Of a DNA stretch of 64,000 bases, positions 34,366-41,604 are shown in pieces. How positions within the stretch are numbered: the stretch's first letter is position 1; each line of letters starts with the position of its first letter. Made by a program: the position numbers and the translations under genes. The notes below the pieces were generated by a model, which saw only the letters and a program-made list of their open reading frames with translations, was not told the DNA's origin and made no database searches. Location: NCBI RefSeq assembly GCF_946478805.1, contig NZ_CAMLDC010000009.1, forward strand, positions 1-64,000. Direction: 5' to 3'. Source of the stretch: an uncultured Fluviicola sp. (GTDB taxonomy: Bacteria > Bacteroidota > Bacteroidia > Flavobacteriales > Crocinitomicaceae).

Positions 34366-35562
34366 TTATTTATCAAAATTTGCGACCACCGCGTTCTTTG
34401 CGGTTAATTTACCAAGAACCTTTTGCTTCTTCCGTTCGAAATAAGCCTCCAGCGTGCGTTTTGAAAGCGCGCACACTCCGATTATCAGCGGAATGGAGAT
34501 ACCGTAGTAAAACAAGCTTTCCCAAAACATTCCGGAACCTGCAACAAAGCCTTTAAGCAATTCTACGATCTGGGAAAGAATCAATAAATGGAACATGTAG
34601 ATTCCGTAGGAAATTTCTCCCAGATAGGAAAAAACACGATTTTCCAGCGTGAAGAGGTTCTTATCTACTACAGAAACTCCAATAATCAGGTATAAGAACA
34701 AAGCATTTGGAACAATAGCAGAAACAATTGGGTTTTCAAAGAAGAAATACCAGATTCCGGAATGGATATTCGCTCCGAAAAGAATGAAAACAAGAATCAG
34801 GGCATACAATGCGACCTGTAGAGGAATACTGTAAATGAATGATGTGTTGATCTGCTTCCCATAATTGAAGACCAGGTAAGCTCCCAAACCACCGATAGCC
34901 ATCGCTTCAAACTGGTGGATACGGATCAGGTAGCTTAAAACTCCGGGTACAAGCTCACTGGTATATTGATTGATCACGAAGGTATTGAGGCTGATTAAGA
35001 CCAATTTGAAAGCAATCACACCCAAAAGCAATTTCAGGACATGTTTCTTCAGCCACTTGAACAAAGGTGCCCAAATGAGGTAAAAAACTTCTTCCACTCC
35101 GATCGACCAAAGCGGTTCCAGCAGGTTACTTCCGAAGAAATAATTCACCATCCCGGGAATAAAGAAAATGAAGTAGTACCACGTTTCACCAATCGTATAG
35201 GGCATTTTATACGGAATATTAAACCATTCAATGAAATACGGCTGAATAATCGCACCGATAATTACCATTAAAAAGTACAAAGGCCAAATCCGGAAAATAC
35301 GTTTGATATAGAATTGCCTGATAGAAATATCGTTCTTGGCTTCCCGTTCTTTCAGTAACAAATAAGTAATCAAAAAACCGCTCAGGACAAAGAAAAAACT
35401 TACTGCGTGCTGACCGTTTTCGAAAATTCCGTACTCTTTCAAATGACTCAATTCGTGGTCCTTTCTAAGGGATTCGGCATGATGGATCACCACCAGAAAA
35501 GCAGCAATGAACCGCAAGGTATTCAAGCCTTTGAAATGGGAAATCGCTTTATAATCGGTCAT
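34366..35562 (-). CDS. Acyltransferase family 3 membrane protein
   Basis: A 398-residue inner-membrane O-acyltransferase with about ten helices. The family 3 hallmarks are 'LRFIAAFLVVIHHAES', with the catalytic-type His pair, and 'FFFVLSGFLITYLLL', followed by 'FYIKRIFRIWPLYFL'. Such enzymes O-acetylate peptidoglycan, LPS or exopolysaccharide. No SGNH domain is fused. Its start overlaps the LETM1-related gene by four bases. It converges with the GH114-like gene after 42 bp. A role in decorating the same polymer is possible but not shown. Confidence 0.9.
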   Translation of the reverse strand: MTDYKAISHFKGLNTLRFIAAFLVVIHHAESLRKDHELSHLKEYGIFENGQHAVSFFFVLSGFLITYLLLKEREAKNDISIRQFYIKRIFRIWPLYFLMVIIGAIIQPYFIEWFNIPYKMPYTIGETWYYFIFFIPGMVNYFFGSNLLEPLWSIGVEEVFYLIWAPLFKWLKKHVLKLLLGVIAFKLVLISLNTFVINQYTSELVPGVLSYLIRIHQFEAMAIGGLGAYLVFNYGKQINTSFIYSIPLQVALYALILVFILFGANIHSGIWYFFFENPIVSAIVPNALFLYLIIGVSVVDKNLFTLENRVFSYLGEISYGIYMFHLLILSQIVELLKGFVAGSGMFWESLFYYGISIPLIIGVCALSKRTLEAYFERKKQKVLGKLTAKNAVVANFDK

Positions 35563-36827
35563 TCTTCGAGTTCATTGTCTTTGAATGCAGATGGAACCAG
35601 ATTGGGAATGATTTTCAGGACAATCGGTAAAAGCAATGCTCCACCGGGTAAAAGGAAAATCGCCAGGGCAGGCATCGATTTAACAATATCCATAAATTGG
35701 GTCTTTACTTTTTCCTTTTCTTCCTTCGAAAGTTCTTCTGAGGTAGATTTCCGGATCAGAAAGACCAATTCTTTACTTTGCTTGATTTCCTGTGCCAGCT
35801 TATCTTTATTTCTTCCCAAGATTTTGATCCAACGCTGGGAAACACTGTCCATCATTTGTTCCATGGAATTCGAATCACTCAGGTAAGAAACTTTCTGATT
35901 GTTTTCCAAAAGAAACTGGTCGGTGCAATAAATAGCTTCATCCAAGTCGCGTTCCGAACAAGACATCCATCTTTTCAGCTTGATCAATGTCTCCAGATCC
36001 GTTTCCCGGAAATTTTGGTTCATATGCATTGTCAGCACTGAAAGGTCCAACAAATAACGTTTGAAATTCCATGAATCGACCATCTCAGCTTTCAATTCAT
36101 TCAGGTTGATTTCTTGCTTGAAGCGCAATTTTGCCAGTTCCTTTTCGTCGGAATCCAAATCGGCGGAAAGTAAAAAGGTATTGAACAGGTTCTTTTCATG
36201 ATCCTGGATTTCTCCATCCGAATAGGCAGAAATGGAGATGATCCCAAGTGCTAAAAGTGCCAACTTTTGATAATCCAGCGTTTGGTTTCGTTTATTTTTC
36301 AAGAAATCCTCAAAAAGAATGACATCCAGATAGATAAATGAATTATTGAAATAGCTCATCCAGGATTTCGTGTTCGTCAGATTCTTTGGAACCTCCGTTC
36401 GTTTTTCCAGGATGCGCTCTATTTTCTCCGAGGCACTTTCCTTGAGGAAAAAGGTCAGAACCGAGGTGAGCGATTGAACACGGTGCTTTTTGTAAAAAAT
36501 ATTGAGGTCATTCAGGAACTCCTGCGGTTTTAATTTTGTTTTCCCCTGGATATTGTAATGTGTAAATAACAAAGATTCGAAAAGAAGAACGGTCAATTGT
36601 TCGCCATGTGTCCATTTCGAAATGTCCCAATCTTTCCCAAATAATAATTTGGAAGGATACCCGAAGATAATTCCGGTTTGAGAAAGGGTGTAATGATTGA
36701 ATTCAGCCCGGGTAAGATCAGCCGGTTTTTGCAGGTCAATAGACAGTTCACCTGACTCAATCAGTTGTAAGTATTTGGCAATCCATCCTTTTGAACCGGG
36801 AGCGATCATGGAAACAAAGTTAAGCAT
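35559..36827 (-). CDS. LETM1-related protein
   Basis: A 422-residue protein without a signal peptide. The C-terminal 'MPALAIFLLPGGALLLPIVL', then 'KIIPNLVPSAF', is the LETM1-like membrane segment, known from a Bacteroidota family annotated as LETM1-related biofilm-associated protein. In the middle, 'ISAYSDGEIQDHEKNLFNTF' resembles a TerB/tellurite-resistance-like helical motif. LETM1 proteins act in cation/proton exchange in mitochondria; the bacterial role is not established. An alternative start is the ATG at 36809. It is coupled to the acyltransferase gene by a 4-bp overlap and divergent from the peroxiredoxin gene. Confidence 0.75.
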   Translation of the reverse strand: MLNFVSMIAPGSKGWIAKYLQLIESGELSIDLQKPADLTRAEFNHYTLSQTGIIFGYPSKLLFGKDWDISKWTHGEQLTVLLFESLLFTHYNIQGKTKLKPQEFLNDLNIFYKKHRVQSLTSVLTFFLKESASEKIERILEKRTEVPKNLTNTKSWMSYFNNSFIYLDVILFEDFLKNKRNQTLDYQKLALLALGIISISAYSDGEIQDHEKNLFNTFLLSADLDSDEKELAKLRFKQEINLNELKAEMVDSWNFKRYLLDLSVLTMHMNQNFRETDLETLIKLKRWMSCSERDLDEAIYCTDQFLLENNQKVSYLSDSNSMEQMMDSVSQRWIKILGRNKDKLAQEIKQSKELVFLIRKSTSEELSKEEKEKVKTQFMDIVKSMPALAIFLLPGGALLLPIVLKIIPNLVPSAFKDNELEE

Positions 36828-36886
36828 ATTTGGATAGCAGTTACTAAAATTTTCCAGGAAGCCAACTAAGTTTCATTATTTCGAAT

Positions 36887-36894
36887 TATATTTG
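36887..36894 (+). promoter_or_regulatory. -7 box of peroxiredoxin operon
   Basis: TATATTTG is an exact TAnnTTTG match 51 nt upstream of the peroxiredoxin ATG (36946). No matching TTTG is seen at the -33 distance. Confidence 0.45.
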
Positions 36895-36945
36895 CTCTAC
36901 TTATTCTATAGATTATACATATTAATTGAATTAAAAAAACACATT

Positions 36946-37581
36946 ATGGCATTAAGACTCGGTGACACAGCACCAAATTTCACTGCGAAAACAAGTATTG
37001 GAACAATTGATCTTCACGAATTCTTAGGAGATTCCTGGGGTATTTTATTTTCTCATCCTGCAGATTTTACACCTGTATGCACTACGGAATTAGGTAAGAC
37101 GGCCAAATTGACTACTGAGTTTATTGCCCGAAACACCAAAGTGCTCGCACTTTCCGTGGACGGGGTGAATTCGCATCACGAGTGGATTAAGGACATCAAC
37201 GAAACACAAGGTACCGAAGTCAAGTTCCCAATCATTGCAGATGAAGATCGAAGTATCGCAGAGTTGTATGATATGATTCATCCGAATGCATCAGCAACAT
37301 TGACAATTCGTTCATTATTCATTATCGCTCCGGACAAAACCATTAAATTGATGATTACCTATCCTGCTTCAACAGGCCGAAATTTTCAAGAGATCCTGCG
37401 CGTTTTGGATTCATTGCAATTGACGGCAAATTATAGTGTGGCTACTCCGGCTGATTGGAAACAAGGTGAAGATGTAGTTGTTATTCCGGCAATCAAGACA
37501 GAAGATATCCCTGCCAAATTTCCTAAAGGATTTACGGAAGTGAAACCCTATTTACGTTTAACTCCACAACCAAATATCTAA
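36946..37581 (+). CDS. 1-Cys peroxiredoxin (Prx6 type)
   Basis: A 211-residue peroxiredoxin reducing H2O2 and organic peroxides. The peroxidatic site is Cys45 in HPADFTPVCTTELG. No second Cys occurs in the protein, so it is a 1-Cys enzyme; length and the C-terminal 'LRLTPQPN' fit the Prx6/AhpC-TSA 1-Cys group. I chose the ATG at 36946 (MALRLGDTAPNF); 18 upstream in-frame codons are hydrophobic and unrelated. Its stop overlaps the start of the DUF4395 gene (TAATG). The reductant is unknown. Confidence 0.95.
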   Translation: MALRLGDTAPNFTAKTSIGTIDLHEFLGDSWGILFSHPADFTPVCTTELGKTAKLTTEFIARNTKVLALSVDGVNSHHEWIKDINETQGTEVKFPIIADEDRSIAELYDMIHPNASATLTIRSLFIIAPDKTIKLMITYPASTGRNFQEILRVLDSLQLTANYSVATPADWKQGEDVVVIPAIKTEDIPAKFPKGFTEVKPYLRLTPQPNI

Positions 37582-38036
37582 TGAAAGATCTTGTAGGTCT
37601 AAGTTGCCCGGTTAATGACAAACAGGTCAATGAAATTGTTATTCGAGTAGTCGCAATGCAAGTTATTCTTATTGCGGCAACGGCTATGTACTTTCAGAAT
37701 CCCTATCTCGCAGTTTTGCTATTTGCGGATTTTGGGCTACGTGCATTTGGATTTGGCCAGCTATCTCCTTTGAAATACATAGCTCAAAAAACGGTCACTT
37801 ATTTTCAACTGGGCCATAAAGCTACAAATGAAGCCCCAAAGAAATTCGCAGCCACAATAGGTTTCGTCTTTGTAGGGTTGTTTTCTCTTTTGTTATTCCT
37901 GGAATATTCTCTTTCAGCAAGCATTATTGGCGGATTTCTTCTCCTTTTCGCAAGTTTGGAATCTATTCTTGGCATTTGTGTTGGCTGTATAATATATCAG
38001 CAACTAGCTCGATTTCGTTGGTTCAGTTCATTTTGA
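37581..38036 (+). CDS. DUF4395 membrane protein
   Basis: A 151-residue protein with three to four membrane helices. The N-terminal 'SCPVNDKQVNEIVIRVVAMQ' is the DUF4395 signature and 'GICVGCIIYQQL' near the C-terminus holds two further Cys. DUF4395 genes are often found next to rhodanese, thioredoxin or peroxide-defence genes. Here the gene overlaps a peroxiredoxin by one base. I infer a thiol-linked membrane partner, perhaps in electron delivery to the 1-Cys enzyme; this is not established. Confidence 0.85.
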   Translation: MKDLVGLSCPVNDKQVNEIVIRVVAMQVILIAATAMYFQNPYLAVLLFADFGLRAFGFGQLSPLKYIAQKTVTYFQLGHKATNEAPKKFAATIGFVFVGLFSLLLFLEYSLSASIIGGFLLLFASLESILGICVGCIIYQQLARFRWFSSF

Positions 38037-38063
38037 ACCACTGTTAGGCTATAAATTAGTGGG

Positions 38064-38094
38064 AAAAAGACTCTCCAAAATGGAGAGTCTTTTT
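38064..38094. terminator. Bidirectional terminator
   Basis: AAAAAGACTCTCCA and TGGAGAGTCTTTTT form a perfect 14-bp stem with a three-base loop, between the convergent DUF4395 and lipoprotein genes. T and A runs on both sides let it work in both directions. Confidence 0.93.
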
Positions 38095-38108
38095 ATCGTG
38101 AGAGCGTT

Positions 38109-38542
38109 TTAGTTTTCTCCACCACCTCCATCGGCACATTTGATGTAAGTGATATCGAATTTGATAAAATAGACTAAAAATGGTCCACTGGCAACTTCCG
38201 TTCTGAAATTGTTAACGCTGGAAATAATATAACCTGTAGGAATAATCGAATTTGCCTGATTCAAAGCATCGTTCCAAATGGCATATTGATCCGCAATCGT
38301 TACAGTTGTATAGGCAGGATAATACAAAATTGATCCGGCACCGTCAGTTGCGATTTTATTATAACGATAAGCATAATCTGCGGTATCTCTCCAGGGAAAA
38401 CAATGTATTGTCTTATCACTATTATTTTCGGGTTTTTCACTCTGTTTTAGATATTCTTTGGAACGGGTAGGTGTGACCTGTGCCTTCTTACACGAAAAGA
38501 GACTCAAGCCAATAATTGCAGACAAAAAAATGATTTTTTCAT
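38109..38542 (-). pseudogene. Poly-Gly-tailed lipoprotein, frameshifted at codons 2-4
   Basis: The main frame (138 residues) would have to start at a TTG (38525) inside the signal peptide. The ATG at 38542 is followed by six A (T6 at 38534-38539 on the plus strand). It reads out of frame to an early TGA. One extra A would give MKKIIFLSAIIGLSLFSC, a perfect lipoprotein signal joined to the rest. The mature protein shares a pattern with the gene at 41003-41500: 'IHCFPWRDTA', 'TVTIADQYAIW', 'IPTGYIISSV', and a C-terminus 'FDITYIKCADGGGGEN'. The function is unknown. The A-run at the start could permit phase variation, or the lost base could be a sequencing error. Confidence 0.7.
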
Positions 38543-38688
38543 GATTTTAATATGTTAGTGAATACTATCAGAAAAATATGAATTCTAAGAATCCTCATGC
38601 TACCGTTAGATCATTTTTTGGCACATCAGGTTTTTATCAGTGCAACTGCCCATTCTTATTTGGAGTCTACACCAATAAGACTTTACTT

Positions 38689-40902
38689 ATGAAAACAGTT
38701 TTACTTTTATTTACAGGTTTCTTCCTACAACATGCGTTTACCCAAACTGGAAATTGTGGAACGGATGGTATGCACAATCAGTTGACAGAACGTTTTCCGG
38801 AATACCGGGAAAAAGAAAATCAGAATAATCAACTCCTCTACAACTTCCTGACGTCCGATCACGGAAATCAGGAAAAAACGATTTATACCATTCCAATCGT
38901 CTTTCATATCATGCACCAGGGCGGACCAGAGAATGTTTCGGATGCGACAATCATCCAGACAGTGGATGAATTGAATCAGCGTTTTCAAAATTCAGGACCG
39001 TATTTCGATGCGACCGGCCATGTTGTTGATATTCAATTCTGTTTGGCATCTATTGATCCCTGGGGAAATCCGACAACCGGAATTACACATGATTATTCTT
39101 CAATCCTGACCCTCAATTATTACGATTACGTCCAGGATTGGACATTCAAGACGCAAAACAGGTGGAATCCGTTGTTGTATCTGAATGTCTGGACTGTTGG
39201 AAACATCGCTGCAGATCCATTTCAGAATCCTTCGGGTGTGGGAGGTTATGGTACCTTTCCGGGAGGAATGGTAGAAACTGATGGAATCGTTGGTCGGTAT
39301 AATTTTTTTGCGTTGAATTCTTCTTTACTGGCACATGAGGTTGGACATTATTTGAATTTGCAGCACACCTTCAGTAACGGATGTATCAACTTCAATTGTA
39401 TGCTGAATGGGGATTATGTTTGTGATACACCTCCCGACAATTCCAATGATAATTTCACTTGCCAGGGAAATTCCTGTTCTACGGAGATGAGCGATACTTC
39501 CGGGTTCAATCCATTCTCAGGGGATATGCAGGACTTACCCAATTATATGGACTACACCTCATGTCCCTTGTCATTTACACAAGGTCAAACCGATAGAATG
39601 GAAGCGGCATTGACGCAATTACGACCAACTTTATTACAATCAAACGGTTGTGGAATGCATCCTGGTGGCGCCGTTCCGGTTGCGTTATTTACTGTCGATT
39701 CATCCACTTTCTGCAAAGGAACCGGGAAATACGGATTCCTTTCAACAGGTGCAAATTGCTTGTACGCTGCATGGGACTTTGACAACAATGGAAGTGTTGA
39801 CACCGTAGGCGAACAAGTGGTTCATCGTTTTTCGAGTTCCGGAACTTATTCCGTCAAATTGATTGTTAGCGGTTATGGTGGATCAGATACTTTGACTCAA
39901 ACTATCCACGTTTTTGTTGCACCTTCTCCCTATTACCCGATTTCCGGTAGTATCTCAGGGACTTCCATTGACCCTATCTTACATGTTCCTTACGCTTGTA
40001 TAGGCAGCCTGGTCAACATAGGAGGGGCTCCGGGAATGGTCGATTACCAATGGAGCAATGGAGCGACGACACAAAATAACATGTTCAATATCGATAGTAC
40101 AACGGAACTTTCATTAACCGTCACGACCCCTTCAGGAGAGCAGTTACATTCTTGTCAACCGTTCAAGATCGGAGTGAACCCGCGGATTCATTTGGCTTTT
40201 CAAACAGGCTCCGATACTGTTGGCTGTGGTGAATTAGTGGTGTTAAGATGGTATCCAATTCCTTATTGGTTTCCTGCTACAAATACCTGGTATCGCAATG
40301 GACAATGGTTTTCAGCCAATCAAACCGTTTTGGGTAATTATGGAACCCCGGCCGGAGATCAGGATGTTTGGGTAGCGAATAATGTGGATCCGATTGGTTG
40401 TGTGACTAACAGTGATACAATACACTTCTTTGTCCGGGATCCCATTCCTGTTTCGTTGAGTTTTGATGGAGCGATATTGCGAACCAGTTACGATTGTCTG
40501 ACCAATCTTTGGTTTCGGGATGGGGTCCAAATACCAGGTTCCGATAGTTCATTGGTTGTAACGCAAAACGGATGTTATTGGAGTATCTGTGTGACTTGTG
40601 CTTATCTCACTACAGATACGATTTGCATTACGAATCTTTCGTTGGATGAACATCTGAAAGCAACAGAAATTCAACTATTCCCTAATCCGGTTTCAGAAAT
40701 ATTGACCATTCAATTTTCAATACCTCAGCAAAACACGTGGATAGAAATTTTAGATCCAACTGGCAAGTTGATACGACGAGTAATTATCAATGGTAGCGAT
40801 TTTTCATTTAAACGGGAAGGTTTGTCAGCCGGTGCTTACTTGATACATTTACTTAATGATGCCAGTCATTTGAATCAAGTAAGATTTGTGATTATTGAAT
40901 AG
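38689..40902 (+). CDS. T9SS-secreted M43 (pappalysin-like) metalloprotease
   Basis: A 737-residue protein from the ATG at 38689 (MKTVLLLFTGFFLQHAFTQ, signal peptide). The zinc motif is HEVGHYLNLQH (His216, Glu217, His220, His226), the extended HExxHxxGxxH-like form with Asn in place of the usual Gly. The Met-turn is 'NYMDYTSCPLSF', as in M43 pappalysin/cytophagalysin peptidases. A PKD-like domain follows ('AAWDFDNNGSVDTVGEQVVH'). The C-terminal 75 residues are a type A sorting domain ('IQLFPNPVSEILTIQFS', 'LSAGAYLIHLL'). It is exported by T9SS and acts outside or on the surface. Related small lipoprotein genes lie on each side, both on the opposite strand. Confidence 0.92.
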   Translation: MKTVLLLFTGFFLQHAFTQTGNCGTDGMHNQLTERFPEYREKENQNNQLLYNFLTSDHGNQEKTIYTIPIVFHIMHQGGPENVSDATIIQTVDELNQRFQNSGPYFDATGHVVDIQFCLASIDPWGNPTTGITHDYSSILTLNYYDYVQDWTFKTQNRWNPLLYLNVWTVGNIAADPFQNPSGVGGYGTFPGGMVETDGIVGRYNFFALNSSLLAHEVGHYLNLQHTFSNGCINFNCMLNGDYVCDTPPDNSNDNFTCQGNSCSTEMSDTSGFNPFSGDMQDLPNYMDYTSCPLSFTQGQTDRMEAALTQLRPTLLQSNGCGMHPGGAVPVALFTVDSSTFCKGTGKYGFLSTGANCLYAAWDFDNNGSVDTVGEQVVHRFSSSGTYSVKLIVSGYGGSDTLTQTIHVFVAPSPYYPISGSISGTSIDPILHVPYACIGSLVNIGGAPGMVDYQWSNGATTQNNMFNIDSTTELSLTVTTPSGEQLHSCQPFKIGVNPRIHLAFQTGSDTVGCGELVVLRWYPIPYWFPATNTWYRNGQWFSANQTVLGNYGTPAGDQDVWVANNVDPIGCVTNSDTIHFFVRDPIPVSLSFDGAILRTSYDCLTNLWFRDGVQIPGSDSSLVVTQNGCYWSICVTCAYLTTDTICITNLSLDEHLKATEIQLFPNPVSEILTIQFSIPQQNTWIEILDPTGKLIRRVIINGSDFSFKREGLSAGAYLIHLLNDASHLNQVRFVIIE

Positions 40903-40943
40903 TCTCTTTTACGCTGATAAGACCGTGTGAATGATTCAATAAA

Positions 40944-40975
40944 GAACCCCGATTTACTAAAGTAAACCGGGGTTC
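40944..40975. terminator. Bidirectional terminator
   Basis: GAACCCCGATTTACT and AGTAAACCGGGGTTC form a 15-bp stem with one A-C mismatch between the convergent protease and lipoprotein genes. T-rich sequence follows on the plus side. Confidence 0.85.
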
Positions 40976-41002
40976 GATTTTTATTAGAGATCCTTGATGA
41001 AT

Positions 41003-41500
41003 TTAGCTTTCACCACCTCCGCCACCTCCGCTACAATGAATATAAACAACATCGAATGTGAACGTACTGATTAATATACTGGTTCCTGGAACAGTAGTTG
41101 TTTGTGTATGGAAAGTGATTTGACTAAGAGAATATCCGGTCGGTGTATGAGCAATACCCCAACTTACGGCGTAACTCCAGATGTAGTTTTGATCAGCTAC
41201 TGTGACTAAAAGAGGATCGTAATAACCGATATTTCCACCGGAATCTCTTACAATCGTTCCATTTATATGGAAAAATGTTTGAGTTCCATCACAGGTAGAA
41301 GAGTTACAAAGAGCAACAGTATTCAGATCATTAACTGCGTCATTAGCTGCTACATCTTCCCATGGTGAACAATGCAATCTTTTAGAATTGTCGGTTGTTT
41401 TGTGAGGTTTAACAGATGATACATGATCTTTGTTACAGCCGGAAAGAATTAGAGTAGCTGTCAATGCAAACATCCCGGCCAATTTAATTAGTGTTTTCAT
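41003..41500 (-). CDS. Poly-Gly-tailed lipoprotein, intact member
   Basis: A 165-residue lipoprotein, signal ending in LILSGC (lipobox Cys22). Shared pattern with the gene at 38109-38542: 'LHCSPWEDVA' after a short linker, 'VTVADQNYIW', 'TPTGYSLSQITF', and a C-terminal 'FDVVYIHCSGGGGGGES'. The two Cys of 'CNSSTC' in the middle are not shared. The C-terminal Cys followed by six Gly is striking and conserved in principle with CADGGGG of the sister. I recognise no family. It converges with the M43 protease gene, while infB lies upstream on the same strand behind a terminator. Confidence 0.8.
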   Translation of the reverse strand: MKTLIKLAGMFALTATLILSGCNKDHVSSVKPHKTTDNSKRLHCSPWEDVAANDAVNDLNTVALCNSSTCDGTQTFFHINGTIVRDSGGNIGYYDPLLVTVADQNYIWSYAVSWGIAHTPTGYSLSQITFHTQTTTVPGTSILISTFTFDVVYIHCSGGGGGGES

Positions 41501-41553
41501 AAAAAGTAAATAATGGTTTAAGTTCCCAATGTATCATTTTTTTTGAAAACAAA

Positions 41554-41582
41554 AAAGCCCTGATATTAAATACCAGGGCTTT
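41554..41582 (-). terminator. infB terminator
   Basis: On the minus strand AAAGCCCTG and CAGGGCTTTTTT flank an 11-base loop, giving a stem followed by a T run, about 25 bp after the infB stop. Confidence 0.9.
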
Positions 41583-41604
41583 CAATTATTTAGAATTGAA
41601 CTGA

